DNA of 59,227 nucleotides from an uncultured Bacteroidales bacterium (GTDB lineage Bacteria > Bacteroidota > Bacteroidia > Bacteroidales > Bacteroidaceae): assembly GCA_902773055.1 (NCBI GenBank), contig CACYCZ010000083.1, positions 1 to 59,227 of the forward strand, in the 5' to 3' direction. Positions 25,296-34,019 of the stretch are shown here, piece after piece; position 1 is the first letter of the stretch; each line of letters begins with the position of its first letter. The notes beneath the pieces are model-generated. The model was not told the DNA's origin and ran no database searches. It saw only the letters and a list, made by a program, of their open reading frames with translations. Both the position numbers and the translations under genes were made by a program.

Positions 25296-26246
25296 TTAAT
25301 GGGCGTAGATAAGTGTATCTGTTTTGTAAACGGTTGAAGCAAAGTGGTTTTTCTTACTCCAATAAAGAGCAGATTCTATAGTTTTTTTATTGGGACGGTA
25401 TATATGGCTGAGACTTTTGCTTTTTATCATTTGAAGCGAGATGGTGTCAAGTTTAAAATGAGAGAGAATCTCTTGTGGTATTTCTCTTTTTGGATTAGCT
25501 TTTATGCTGTCTATAGCCATGTTATATGCTTTAAGTAATAAATTAATCTCGGGTGAATCGGGGGCAATACGTTTAGTGTTAATGGCAAAACCTGCATATC
25601 CATCGTAATAGGGGAGTGAATTGATGATGTTGTGTCCTTTTTGTATAGAAACTTGATTGTGGGGCAGAGGGATGAATGCGGCGTCGATCTGAGCTTCGTC
25701 AAGCATTTGCTGCCGGATAAAGATATCATTAATCTGAGGCTTTAGCAGTAGACCGGAGTTCCGCTTTATTTTGCTGGATATAGTGTCACAATAATAATCT
25801 AACACAGAACATCTTGTCATGCCGATCATCCTGTCTCCTAGTTGTTCTGCCTTGGTAATACGGCGTTTCTTGTTGACAAAGAGTTGCCATTCTCTGCACG
25901 ATGATGCGAGAAACTTGATGTTTTTTCCTTTGTTCTGCATCATGATGACTCTAAACATATCGCTTGCAGCAACATCTATCTTACCATTGGCAAGGCTTTG
26001 CTCTAAATCCATTTGCGAGTTTTTATAGACCAATTTGAGCTTTATACCTAAGGGCTGACAGATTTCATATGTGCTTGCAATGCAGAAAGGCAGACAATCC
26101 AATGTTGGTATGACACCGACTGTGATGGTGTGAGATGGAACGGTATCTTGTTTGCTAGTATCAGTTTTTCTTTCCTCTGACTGACAACAGCATAGGAAGG
26201 AAACAATAATGCAAAGCGAAATAATATGGTATTTTCCCCGAATCAT
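25296..26246 (-). CDS. Lipoprotein resembling a periplasmic substrate-binding protein (NMT1/THI5-like)
   Basis: 316 aa from the ATG at 26246 (MIRGKYHIISLCIIVSFLCCCQS; lipobox Cys near residue 21). A start at 26267 would fall inside the pgk terminator stem, so it is rejected. The mature part looks like a type II solute-binding fold: ITVGVIPTLDCLPFCIASTYEICQ, then EQSLANGKIDVAASDMFRV, then KNIKFLAS. This matches the pattern of NMT1/SsuA-type binding proteins. No permease or ATPase gene is adjacent, so it may sense rather than transport, or work with a distant transporter. It is co-transcribed with the TPR gene (5-nt gap). Confidence 0.75.
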   Translation of the reverse strand: MIRGKYHIISLCIIVSFLCCCQSEERKTDTSKQDTVPSHTITVGVIPTLDCLPFCIASTYEICQPLGIKLKLVYKNSQMDLEQSLANGKIDVAASDMFRVIMMQNKGKNIKFLASSCREWQLFVNKKRRITKAEQLGDRMIGMTRCSVLDYYCDTISSKIKRNSGLLLKPQINDIFIRQQMLDEAQIDAAFIPLPHNQVSIQKGHNIINSLPYYDGYAGFAINTKRIAPDSPEINLLLKAYNMAIDSIKANPKREIPQEILSHFKLDTISLQMIKSKSLSHIYRPNKKTIESALYWSKKNHFASTVYKTDTLIYAH

Positions 26247-26251
26247 TGAAA

Positions 26252-26292
26252 TAAAAAGAGGCAACATGATGATAACTCACCACGTTGCCTCT
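26252..26292 (-). terminator. pgk terminator
   Basis: On the minus strand AGAGGCAAC (plus 26284-26292) pairs with GTTGCCTCT (plus 26257-26265) and is followed by a T run (plus 26252-26257). It lies 25 nt after the pgk stop and just before the downstream lipoprotein ATG. Confidence 0.75.
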
Positions 26293-26317
26293 TACTGTTA
26301 TGTTATGATGAGTAATT

Positions 26318-27571
26318 TTATTTTTCTCCCAAAATTGCGGCTACTCCAGGAAGCACTTTTCCTTCAATGGCTTCGAGCAGGGCTCCACCACCAGTGGAAA
26401 TATAGGATACTTGGTCGGCGAGACCGAATTTGTTTACGCAGGCAACAGAATCACCTCCGCCGATAAGAGAAAAGGCACCTTCACTTGTGGCTTCAGCAAC
26501 AGCTTCACCGATTGCCCGGCTTCCTGCTGTGAAATTGTCAAATTCAAATACTCCGGCAGGACCATTCCAGAGAATAGTCTTAGCGCCTTTGATGGCTGCC
26601 TGAAATTTCTTGCGTGTATCAGGACCTGCATCAAGTCCTTCCCACCCTTCAGGAATAGCATTTGATGGAACAACTTTTGTGTTGGCATCGTTTGAGAAAG
26701 CATCAGCTACTACAGAATCTGTGCCTAAAACCAGTTCTACACCATTTTTCTTGGCAAGTTCTTCAACGCCAAGGGCTACATCTAGTTTGTCTAATTCAAC
26801 GATAGAATTACCAATCTCACCACCATGAGCTTTTGCAAAGGTATAAGTCATACCGCCGCATAGAATAAGCTTATCAACTTTGCCGAGTAGATTTTCTATT
26901 ATACCAATCTTAGAAGAAACTTTGGAACCTCCCATGATGGCAACAAAAGGACGCTTAATATTAGAAAGAACATTGTCAACGGCTTTGACTTCTTTTTCCA
27001 TCAGGTATCCTAACATTTTATGTTCTGTGTCAAAATAATCTGCAATGACAGCGGTTGAAGCGTGTTTGCGGTGAGCTGTGCCAAATGCATCCATGACATA
27101 GCAGTCTGCATAGCTTGCCAATGTCTTGGCAAATTCCTTTTGAGAGGCTTTCATGGCCTTCTTTGCTTCGTCATATGCAGGATCTTCTTTATCAATGCCA
27201 ACGGGTTTGCCTTCTTCTTCCGGATAAAAACGTAGGTTTTCAAGCAGGAGGACATCGCCTGGTTTCAAGGCTGCAGCAGCATCTTGGGCTTTTGCACAAT
27301 CAGGTGCAAATTTTACGGTAGTTCCTAATGCATCTGCAACGGCATTCTGAATTTGTCCTAATGATAATTTGGGGTTTACTTTGCCTTTTGGCTTGCCCAT
27401 ATGGCTCATGATAATCAAAGCTCCACCATCGGCCAGAATTTTTTTCAGTGTAGGAAGAGCTCCGCGTATGCGGGTATCATCTGTTATTTTACCATTTTCG
27501 TCCAGTGGAACATTGAAGTCCACACGTACAATAGCCTTTTTACCGGCAAATTTAAATTGATCGATTGTCAT
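26318..27571 (-). CDS. pgk: Phosphoglycerate kinase
   Basis: Glycolytic transfer of phosphate from 1,3-bisphosphoglycerate to ADP. 417 aa from [22 protein letters not shown] (27571). The longer frame to 27616 starts upstream of the likely transcription start and is rejected. Landmarks: [57 protein letters not shown] and the C-terminal nucleotide loop GGGDSVA / STGGGALLE. It has its own promoter at 27606-27613 and terminator at 26252-26292. Confidence 0.96.
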   Translation of the reverse strand: MTIDQFKFAGKKAIVRVDFNVPLDENGKITDDTRIRGALPTLKKILADGGALIIMSHMGKPKGKVNPKLSLGQIQNAVADALGTTVKFAPDCAKAQDAAAALKPGDVLLLENLRFYPEEEGKPVGIDKEDPAYDEAKKAMKASQKEFAKTLASYADCYVMDAFGTAHRKHASTAVIADYFDTEHKMLGYLMEKEVKAVDNVLSNIKRPFVAIMGGSKVSSKIGIIENLLGKVDKLILCGGMTYTFAKAHGGEIGNSIVELDKLDVALGVEELAKKNGVELVLGTDSVVADAFSNDANTKVVPSNAIPEGWEGLDAGPDTRKKFQAAIKGAKTILWNGPAGVFEFDNFTAGSRAIGEAVAEATSEGAFSLIGGGDSVACVNKFGLADQVSYISTGGGALLEAIEGKVLPGVAAILGEK

Positions 27572-27605
27572 TTTTTCTATGTTTTGTGTAGTTCTTATTT
27601 TAGTG

Positions 27606-27613
27606 CAAAAATA
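27606..27613 (-). promoter_or_regulatory. -7 box of the pgk promoter (TATTTTTG on minus strand)
   Basis: Plus-strand CAAAAATA, just beyond the nth stop codon. The -33 region would overlap the end of nth. It gives a leader of about 30 nt to the ATG at 27571. Confidence 0.6.
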
Positions 27614-27620
27614 CAACTTT

Positions 27621-28316
27621 TTACTTCAAAAGGGATAAGTTGTTTAATTTTATCTGTGGTTCTTTGACGGACTTTTTATTTTGTTTTTTGAAATACTTGC
27701 AGTATTCAATTAAACCACATTCTGTGCATTTCGGTTTTTTAGCAGTGCAGATGTATCGGCCATGATATAATAACCAAAAATGTGCCCGACTGATTTTGGA
27801 AGTGGAGATATATTTTGTCAGTTCTTTTTCTACTGCATAGGGTGTTGTTGACATTTCGGAAACTAATCCAATGCGGTGGCTGACACGGAACACATGTGTG
27901 TCGACTGCTAACGCAGCCTTGTGGAATACGATTGACTGTATAACATTGGCTGTTTTTCTGCCTACACCGGGTAGGGTGGTTAATTCTTCCAATTGGGACG
28001 GAACGTTGCCATTGTATTGTGTTGTGATTCTCTGTGCCAGTGCAACAAGGTATTTGGCCTTGCTGTTGGGATAAGAAACTGATTTGATATACTGATAGAT
28101 ATCTTCCGGTGTTGCTTGTGACATAAGAGCGGCTGTAGGATATAATTCGAATAACTTAGGTGTTACGGTGTTGACTCTTTCATCAGTACATTGTGCTGAC
28201 AGTACAACGGCAACAAGGAGTTGGAACGGACTTTCATATAAAAGTTCGGTGTATTGCATGGGACACTTTTCCTCCAAATATCCGAGTGTTATATCGTACA
28301 GCTGCTTTTTTGTCAT
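27621..28316 (-). CDS. nth: Endonuclease III (DNA glycosylase/AP lyase)
   Basis: Removes oxidised pyrimidines and nicks the AP site. 231 aa from [10 protein letters not shown] (28316); an ATG three codons upstream (28325), directly after the rpiB stop, is also possible. The helix-hairpin-helix is [11 protein letters not shown] with the catalytic Lys, the catalytic Asp is in [10 protein letters not shown], and the [4Fe-4S] cluster Cys pattern C-x6-C-x2-C-x5-C is complete near the C-terminus ([17 protein letters not shown]). A basic tail follows. It belongs to the tkt-rpiB-nth run. Confidence 0.95.
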   Translation of the reverse strand: MTKKQLYDITLGYLEEKCPMQYTELLYESPFQLLVAVVLSAQCTDERVNTVTPKLFELYPTAALMSQATPEDIYQYIKSVSYPNSKAKYLVALAQRITTQYNGNVPSQLEELTTLPGVGRKTANVIQSIVFHKAALAVDTHVFRVSHRIGLVSEMSTTPYAVEKELTKYISTSKISRAHFWLLYHGRYICTAKKPKCTECGLIEYCKYFKKQNKKSVKEPQIKLNNLSLLK

Positions 28317-28325
28317 GGCATGCAT

Positions 28326-28772
28326 TTATTTGATTGCGATTTTTTCAATTCTGCGTTGATGGCGTCCACCTTCAAAATCGGATTCAAAATACTTGTCCAG
28401 AATATCCTTTGCCATATCCTGTGATATAAACCTTGCGGGAATAACCAGCACGTTCGATTTGTTGTGCTTGCGTGTGATTTCAGCAATTTCCGGTATCCAG
28501 CAGAGTGAGGCGCGGATATGTTGGTGCTTGTTTAATGTAATGCTCATACCTTCACCTGAGCCGCAGATGGCGATACCTATCTGGCACTCGTCTTTTTCAA
28601 TGCTCTCTGCTAATGGATGGGCATAGTCCGGATAGTCGCAACTTTCAGAGCTGTAAGAGCCAAAATCCTTATAAGGAAGTTTTTTTGCTTTGAGATACTC
28701 TTTGACAAATTGTTTCAGTTCGTATCCGGCATGGTCAGATGCTAAACCAACTTGAGAAATTTGGATTTCCAT
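28326..28772 (-). CDS. rpiB: Ribose-5-phosphate isomerase B
   Basis: Interconverts ribose 5-phosphate and ribulose 5-phosphate. 148 aa, the usual length. It begins with the fold VGLASDHAGYELK (catalytic/phosphate residues), then DYPDYAHPLAESI and IAICGSGEGMSI, with the active-site Cys, and ends with RRIEKIA. It follows tkt by 7 nt and precedes nth directly, so the non-oxidative pentose phosphate enzymes share a transcript here. Confidence 0.95.
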   Translation of the reverse strand: MEIQISQVGLASDHAGYELKQFVKEYLKAKKLPYKDFGSYSSESCDYPDYAHPLAESIEKDECQIGIAICGSGEGMSITLNKHQHIRASLCWIPEIAEITRKHNKSNVLVIPARFISQDMAKDILDKYFESDFEGGRHQRRIEKIAIK

Positions 28773-28779
28773 TGCAGAT

Positions 28780-30801
28780 TTACTTCAGTAGAGAAATGAT
28801 TTGCTTGTATACTTGTTCTGGTGTAAAGCCTAATTTTTCATCCAGAACCTTGTAGGGGGCAGAGAAGCCAAATGTGCTTACGCCAAATACTGTTCCGTTC
28901 TCACCGACGAGACCTTCCAAATTTACGGGTAGACCTGCTGTTAGACCAAAGCGTTTGACGTTCTCCAGAAGAACTTCTTTCTGGTATTCTTTTGATTGGT
29001 TTCTAAAGAGGCCTTCTGACGGTACGCTGACGAGGCGATATTGTATGCCATCGTTCTTGAGCAGTTCTCCTGCCTGTGCCAATGTAGATACTTCTGAACC
29101 GCTGGCGATGAGTACGATTTGCGGATTGGCATCGCTGTATACCACGTAACCTCCTTTTTCAGACTGGCAATAGTCTGTACCTTGTGGAAGGTCAATGATG
29201 TTTTGGCGGGTAAGTATAATGGCAGATGGAGTCTGTGTATTTTCCAAAGCCAGTTTCCAGCAAGCAACGGTCTCGTAGGTATCAGCGGGGCGCAGTGCGA
29301 GTAATGATGGTTGTCCTTTATGGTTATGAACCTTTTCCATCAGGCGGATTTGGGCTTCCTGTTCGATTGGTTCATGGGTGGGTCCGTCTTCTCCTACACG
29401 GAAACTGTCGTGTGACCATATAAATTTAACAGGTACACCCATCAGGGCTGCCATGCGGACTGCCGGTTTCATATAGTCGGAGAATACAAAGAATGTTCCG
29501 CAGGCTGCGTGTACACCTCCGTGCAGTTCAATACCGATGCAGATGCATGCCATTGCCAATTCGCTGACACCGGCTTGCAGGAATTTGCCGGTGAAATCAC
29601 CTTTTTGGATGTTATGGGTCTGTTTCAGATAGCCGTCGGTTCTGTCTGAATTGCTCAGGTCTGCTGATGAGACAATAAGGTTTTCTATCTTTTTCCCGAA
29701 TTCAGAGAGAACGGCACGAGATGCTTCGCGCGTTGACATACCGCTTTTGACTTCTATGCCATTCCAATCAATGTCAGCCTCAATTTTGCCACTGAACCAA
29801 CTGGCTTCTTTTTTAGCCAATTCTGCATTTTTCTTTGCCCATTCGGCTTCTTCGGCATGGCGTTTTTCAACGATGTTTCTGAGTTCAGCCTGACGGTTTG
29901 CATAGAGTTTCTTGACGTTATCAAAAATCACGAACGGGTCGTCAGGATTTCCGCCGAGATTCTTGATGGTATTTCTATATGCTTCTCCGCCTAAAGGTGC
30001 GCCGTGGGTCTTGCAGTTGCGCTCGTATGAAGAGTTGTCTTCCTTGCGCGCCCCTTTGCCCATGATGCATTTTCCTATAATAAGGGTAGGACGTTCTTTT
30101 TCTTCCAGGGCAGCGTCAAGTGCCTGACGGATTTCGGCGGCGTCATTGCCGTTGATATTAATGACATTCCAGTTCCATGCCCGATATTTCATTGCTGTGT
30201 TCTCGGATGTTACTTCGTTACATTCTGTTGAGAGCTGGATATCGTTTGAGTCGTAGAACATGATGAGGTTGTTCAAACCTAAGTGGCCGGCAATGCGTGC
30301 TGCGCTCTGGGATATTTCTTCCTGTACGCCGCCGTCGCTGATGTAGGCATAGATGCGTTCTTTGTCATAAGAGTCGTTTTTGAGGTTTGCTGCAAGAAAT
30401 TTTGCTGCTATGGCGGCACCTACGGCAAAGACATGACCTTGTCCGAGTGGACCGGACGTATTTTCTATGCCACGCTCAATATCTAACTCCGGATGTCCTG
30501 TTGTGGGAGATCCCCAGCGACGCAGGTTCTGAAGTTCTTCCATCGTGAATTTTCCGGAGAGTGCTAAGACGGAATAAAGCATTGGAGCCATGTGACCCGG
30601 GTCTAAGAAGAAACGGTCACGACATTTCCAAGAGGGATTTTCTGGGTCGTAGTTGAGATATTCTGAATACAGCACGTTTATGAAGTCTGCACCGCCCATT
30701 GCTCCTCCAGGGTGTCCTGATTTTGCATTTTCAACAGCTGATGCAGCTAAGATGCGTATATTGTCAGCTGCTTGGTTTAGTAGTTCAATAGAGTTTTTCA
30801 T
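28780..30801 (-). CDS. tkt: Transketolase
   Basis: TPP-dependent transfer of two-carbon units in the pentose phosphate pathway. 673 aa, full length. The N-terminal TPP domain has SGHPGGAMGGADF, GPLGQGHVFAVGAA and the ISDGGVQEEISQSAA metal/diphosphate segment. The pyrimidine domain carries GKFLQAGVSELAMACICIG (catalytic Glu), HDSFRVGEDGPTHEPIEQ and ALRPADTYET. First of the tkt-rpiB-nth run. The 52-bp gap upstream has no clear promoter box, so its promoter may lie within the end of the transporter gene. Confidence 0.96.
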   Translation of the reverse strand: MKNSIELLNQAADNIRILAASAVENAKSGHPGGAMGGADFINVLYSEYLNYDPENPSWKCRDRFFLDPGHMAPMLYSVLALSGKFTMEELQNLRRWGSPTTGHPELDIERGIENTSGPLGQGHVFAVGAAIAAKFLAANLKNDSYDKERIYAYISDGGVQEEISQSAARIAGHLGLNNLIMFYDSNDIQLSTECNEVTSENTAMKYRAWNWNVININGNDAAEIRQALDAALEEKERPTLIIGKCIMGKGARKEDNSSYERNCKTHGAPLGGEAYRNTIKNLGGNPDDPFVIFDNVKKLYANRQAELRNIVEKRHAEEAEWAKKNAELAKKEASWFSGKIEADIDWNGIEVKSGMSTREASRAVLSEFGKKIENLIVSSADLSNSDRTDGYLKQTHNIQKGDFTGKFLQAGVSELAMACICIGIELHGGVHAACGTFFVFSDYMKPAVRMAALMGVPVKFIWSHDSFRVGEDGPTHEPIEQEAQIRLMEKVHNHKGQPSLLALRPADTYETVACWKLALENTQTPSAIILTRQNIIDLPQGTDYCQSEKGGYVVYSDANPQIVLIASGSEVSTLAQAGELLKNDGIQYRLVSVPSEGLFRNQSKEYQKEVLLENVKRFGLTAGLPVNLEGLVGENGTVFGVSTFGFSAPYKVLDEKLGFTPEQVYKQIISLLK

Positions 30802-30853
30802 AATTATATTTGTTGTTTATTTTATAATTCTATAAATTGATGTTTCGTTGGTC

Positions 30854-32275
30854 TTAATAGATTATTTGCGTCAGGATGCTTGATACGATGGTTGCCACGA
30901 CGACACTGACCAGTCCCGGCATCATGAAACTGTGGTTCAGCAGATATTTCCCGATTACGGTAGTCCCACTGCGGTCAAAGTTTACGGTTGCAATGTCTGA
31001 CGGATAGTTGGGGATAAAGAAATAGCCGTAGACGCTTGGGAATACACCGAGCAGTATAGGACCTGGTATCCCCAATGAGTATGCTAACGGAAGCATGGAG
31101 ACAACTACTGCCCCTTGTGAATTGATGAGTACTGATACGGCAAAGAACGCAAAGGCTATTGTCCACGGATATTGTGAAACTATTCCGGCAAGGTTTTCCT
31201 GTATGAAATCCATGTAGTTGCTGAAATATGTATCAGCCAGCCATGCAATGCCGTAGATGGCTACAACGGCAACCATTCCGCTCTGCCATACGGCTCCTGA
31301 AACGGCTTTCTTGGGACTGGCCTTGCATAGGATTATCATAAAGGCTGCTGCTGCAATCATGATAATCTGGATGACTATGTTCATTTTCAGAGGTGCGCTC
31401 TTCATTTCGGTAATGCCTTCAATAAGTAATCCAGCCTTGGCTACCTGAGTGGCTTTGAGACCATTCCAGTCGGGGGCACCCGAAATAGCTTTGATTTCAG
31501 AGTATGACGGCAGCAGACTTTGGAAACTGGCATAGATGACAATGATTATCAATGCAGTCAGGAATATATATACAGCGCGTTTGGCTTCCTTGGAGATTTT
31601 CTTGTCTAAGGTGGTTGCCGTACTTCCGTACATATATTCATATTGCTCTGGGTCTTTCAGGCGCTCTTGAAATTTAGGATCTTTGTCAAGGTCCAGTCCT
31701 CTTCTGTATGAGCACACGGAGGCCACCATGATGCCTACCAGGCAAGCCGGTATGCTGACCATCAGTACCTGAGGAATAGTGATATTGAAACCATGCTGAC
31801 AGGAGATCGTCGTAAATGCTACGACTGCAGCGGCAATAGGTGAGCAGGTGATACCGACCTGCGAAGCAATGGAGGCAACGCCGCACGGACGTTCCGGGCG
31901 TATACCTTTTTTTAGAGAGATGTCGCATATGATGGGCATCAAGGTGTATACAACGTGTCCTGTACCGACCAATACGGTAAGAAAGAATGTGCACAAAGGG
32001 GCATAAAACGTGATGTGGTCAGGATGTTTCCTCAGTAGCTTTTCAGCAATTTGGATGAGCCAGTCCATTCCTCCCGATGCCTGCATCATGCCTGCGCAGG
32101 TGACAGCAGCTATAATTATGTATATTACGTCTGTCGGGGGTGTTCCGGGTTTCAGGCTGAACCCTAATACCAATATAGCCAAGCCGATACCGGAAATGGC
32201 ACCTAATGCCAGACTACCATATCGTGAGCCTACATATAATGCCAGTAGGACAATGAGCAGTTGCAATATCATCAT
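30854..32275 (-). CDS. Anaerobic C4-dicarboxylate transporter (DcuA/DcuB type)
   Basis: Inner-membrane exchanger for fumarate, succinate, malate or aspartate, important when fumarate is the terminal electron acceptor, as in Prevotella and Bacteroides. 473 aa with about 10-12 membrane helices (starting MMILQLLIVLLALYVGSRYGSLALGAISG). Family landmarks: AAVTCAGMMQASGGMDWL, GTGHVVYTLMPII, ASQVGITCSPIAAA and INSQGAVVVSMLPLA. I cannot separate DcuA from DcuB with certainty; the central loop with QERLKDPEQYEYM favours the Dcu family in general. It lies 16 nt after the glycerophosphodiesterase gene. Confidence 0.9.
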   Translation of the reverse strand: MMILQLLIVLLALYVGSRYGSLALGAISGIGLAILVLGFSLKPGTPPTDVIYIIIAAVTCAGMMQASGGMDWLIQIAEKLLRKHPDHITFYAPLCTFFLTVLVGTGHVVYTLMPIICDISLKKGIRPERPCGVASIASQVGITCSPIAAAVVAFTTISCQHGFNITIPQVLMVSIPACLVGIMVASVCSYRRGLDLDKDPKFQERLKDPEQYEYMYGSTATTLDKKISKEAKRAVYIFLTALIIIVIYASFQSLLPSYSEIKAISGAPDWNGLKATQVAKAGLLIEGITEMKSAPLKMNIVIQIIMIAAAAFMIILCKASPKKAVSGAVWQSGMVAVVAIYGIAWLADTYFSNYMDFIQENLAGIVSQYPWTIAFAFFAVSVLINSQGAVVVSMLPLAYSLGIPGPILLGVFPSVYGYFFIPNYPSDIATVNFDRSGTTVIGKYLLNHSFMMPGLVSVVVATIVSSILTQIIY

Positions 32276-32291
32276 GACCGTGTGTCTTTAT

Positions 32292-33194
32292 TTAGTGTCT
32301 GTGTTTTTTCTTCAGATATTTTATCAGCAGTGCCGGCCTGTCAGTCTGGATGACAGTCGCACCCTGTTTCAGTATCCAGCCCCATGCTTCTTCTGGCTTG
32401 CCTTCTTCAACGGCGAGATCGTCATCGTGACCGGCATTCAGGGATGCCCAGAGCGAATTGATCCAGAGCTTGCTTCCGGATGCTTTTATTTTGTCAAGAA
32501 TGGTAAACAGCTTCGGGCTTTCTTCTTTGAATACAACCTCGTAGGCAGCAGGCTTGACAGTCATGTAGTCGTTGACAACCTGCTCGGCGTCTTCTTTTTT
32601 GCCCAAGTTGATAATTGGCATGAAGATGGATTTGCGTACAACGTCATTCTTGTTCTTGCTCTGAATGGTTGCCAGGTTGTCGTATGTTTTTATGACAACC
32701 TGTTTTTCAGTACCGGTTTTGACCAGCAGATCATAAATTTCATCAAAGTAGTTGTCACCCTTGTCGATATTGACCAGTATTTTGCCCTTTACCAGATTGA
32801 GGACTTCCTCCAGTGTGGGAACTTTGTGGCGTGTGACAACGTTGTGGCCTGCCCTGAGGTTGAGTTTCTTGATTTCAGCAAGTGTCATCTCAGATATCTT
32901 TCCCTTGCCGTTTGTCGTGCGGTCTACGGTTGCATCATGCATGATGATGAATTGGTTATCTTTGGTCTTGTGGATGTCGATTTCAACCATATCAACCCCC
33001 ATGTCAATACAGTTCTGGTATGCTTGAAGGGAGTTTTCGGGGGCATTTCTCCAGTCTCCCCGATGGGCTACGACTAATACATATTTTGATTTTGGCTTGT
33101 AGATTTCTTTAGCCAGTTTTTCTGCCCTGTTTTCTGCAAGTCCTGTCGTTGCGCAGAATAGGGCAATGAGGGTAAGTAGAAAAATTTGTTTCAT
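32292..33194 (-). CDS. Exported glycerophosphodiester phosphodiesterase family protein
   Basis: 300 aa with a signal peptide (cleavage after GLAE near residue 20-21). GDPD domain: VVAHRGDWRNAPENS (catalytic His, Arg, Glu), MVEIDIHKTKDNQFIIMHDATVDRTTNG (metal Glu/Asp and second His), VPTLEEVL and ILVNIDKG. All catalytic positions are present, so it should cleave glycerophosphodiesters to glycerol 3-phosphate and an alcohol in the periplasm. It is first gene before the Dcu transporter (16-nt gap), and a promoter box lies at 33232-33239. Confidence 0.92.
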   Translation of the reverse strand: MKQIFLLTLIALFCATTGLAENRAEKLAKEIYKPKSKYVLVVAHRGDWRNAPENSLQAYQNCIDMGVDMVEIDIHKTKDNQFIIMHDATVDRTTNGKGKISEMTLAEIKKLNLRAGHNVVTRHKVPTLEEVLNLVKGKILVNIDKGDNYFDEIYDLLVKTGTEKQVVIKTYDNLATIQSKNKNDVVRKSIFMPIINLGKKEDAEQVVNDYMTVKPAAYEVVFKEESPKLFTILDKIKASGSKLWINSLWASLNAGHDDDLAVEEGKPEEAWGWILKQGATVIQTDRPALLIKYLKKKHRH

Positions 33195-33231
33195 AGGTGT
33201 ATTGTATTTTTTGTGATTTTTATTTTATTGG

Positions 33232-33239
33232 CAAATTTA
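33232..33239 (-). promoter_or_regulatory. -7 box (TAAATTTG on minus strand) before the phosphodiesterase gene
   Basis: Plus-strand CAAATTTA, about 38 nt before the start at 33194. No clear -33 TTG. Confidence 0.5.
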
Positions 33240-33447
33240 ATAATTTTTATTTGAATATGACTTAAATATATTACCAGAGTTGTAATGGTATTTTTCTCTT
33301 GTTTTTATGTGTCGGGCAAGTTCGGGGGCTTAGTTGCTAATTGCAGTTGGAAAAGTTTATATATTAATACATGGATGACATAGTCCATGTTACTATTAAA
33401 GAGAAATGTATGGACTTCAGAAAGTAGGATGTATGCCGATATATTTT

Positions 33448-33531
33448 ATGTTTCTTGATTCAAAACGTATGTTCAGCGTTGGGAAATATACGTTCAGCGT
33501 TGCTGAATGTATGTTCAACGTTGCTGAATAT
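33448..33531. repeat. Array of 21-bp dyad-symmetric units (array B)
   Basis: Three well-matched units at 33469-33489, 33490-33510 and 33511-33531. Each begins AYGTTCARCGTTG and two continue CTGAA, giving the palindrome TTCAGC-GTT-GCTGAA in the middle unit. A weaker fourth unit is at 33448-33468. The intergenic region 33195-34019 otherwise shows a small hairpin (CATGGA 33370-33375 / TCCATG 33384-33389) and no convincing gene. Confidence 0.85.
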
Positions 33532-34019
33532 AAAATTTCTCGCAAAGGGAAAACATCAGGATGGCGATACCGTTAACTCCCTTCGGGTATTTTAAACGAC
33601 AACCTTCCAGAGGCATCCTGTTGCAAAAGGTAATAGGTAAATTCCAAGTATCTTGCTGAAAAGCGGGGCTGCTCGGTTTTGCTTTTGGGAGATATCATGC
33701 AGGGCCTTTTTATGAGCATGGCAAAGAGGCTTCTTTTCATGCGATTTATCTTCATTGAAACACAGGAGAGCACCAGTGAATCGACATTTTATGTGTTGTT
33801 AACGCAGGTTGGGCGGGAAGGAATGTTTTATTATTTTTAGTTTATAAATTGCTAATATAGTGTGATGTATGCAGTATATTGTGATGTAATGCTTTAATTG
33901 TATGATTAAAAGAACGTTTTATCGCTTTTTTGAATATTGTGTAGCTTTTTATATGTTTCTAATAATTTGAGTTCGTGAAAATGTGTAATTTTGTATCATA
34001 TTTGCATTTTCTATTTTGC

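Noticed and set aside
27572-27616. Longer start for pgk
   Set aside because: The extra 15 codons lie across the predicted transcription start and do not match the family N-terminus.
30854-33194. Metabolic coupling of the glycerophosphodiesterase and the dicarboxylate transporter as a novel system
   Set aside because: Only gene adjacency supports it; both are common families and the pairing may be fortuitous.
33573-33773. 66-codon minus-strand frame in the gap before lptD
   Set aside because: No promoter, no motif, basic and Ser/Leu-rich; cannot be supported as a gene, though it would be worth a homology search.
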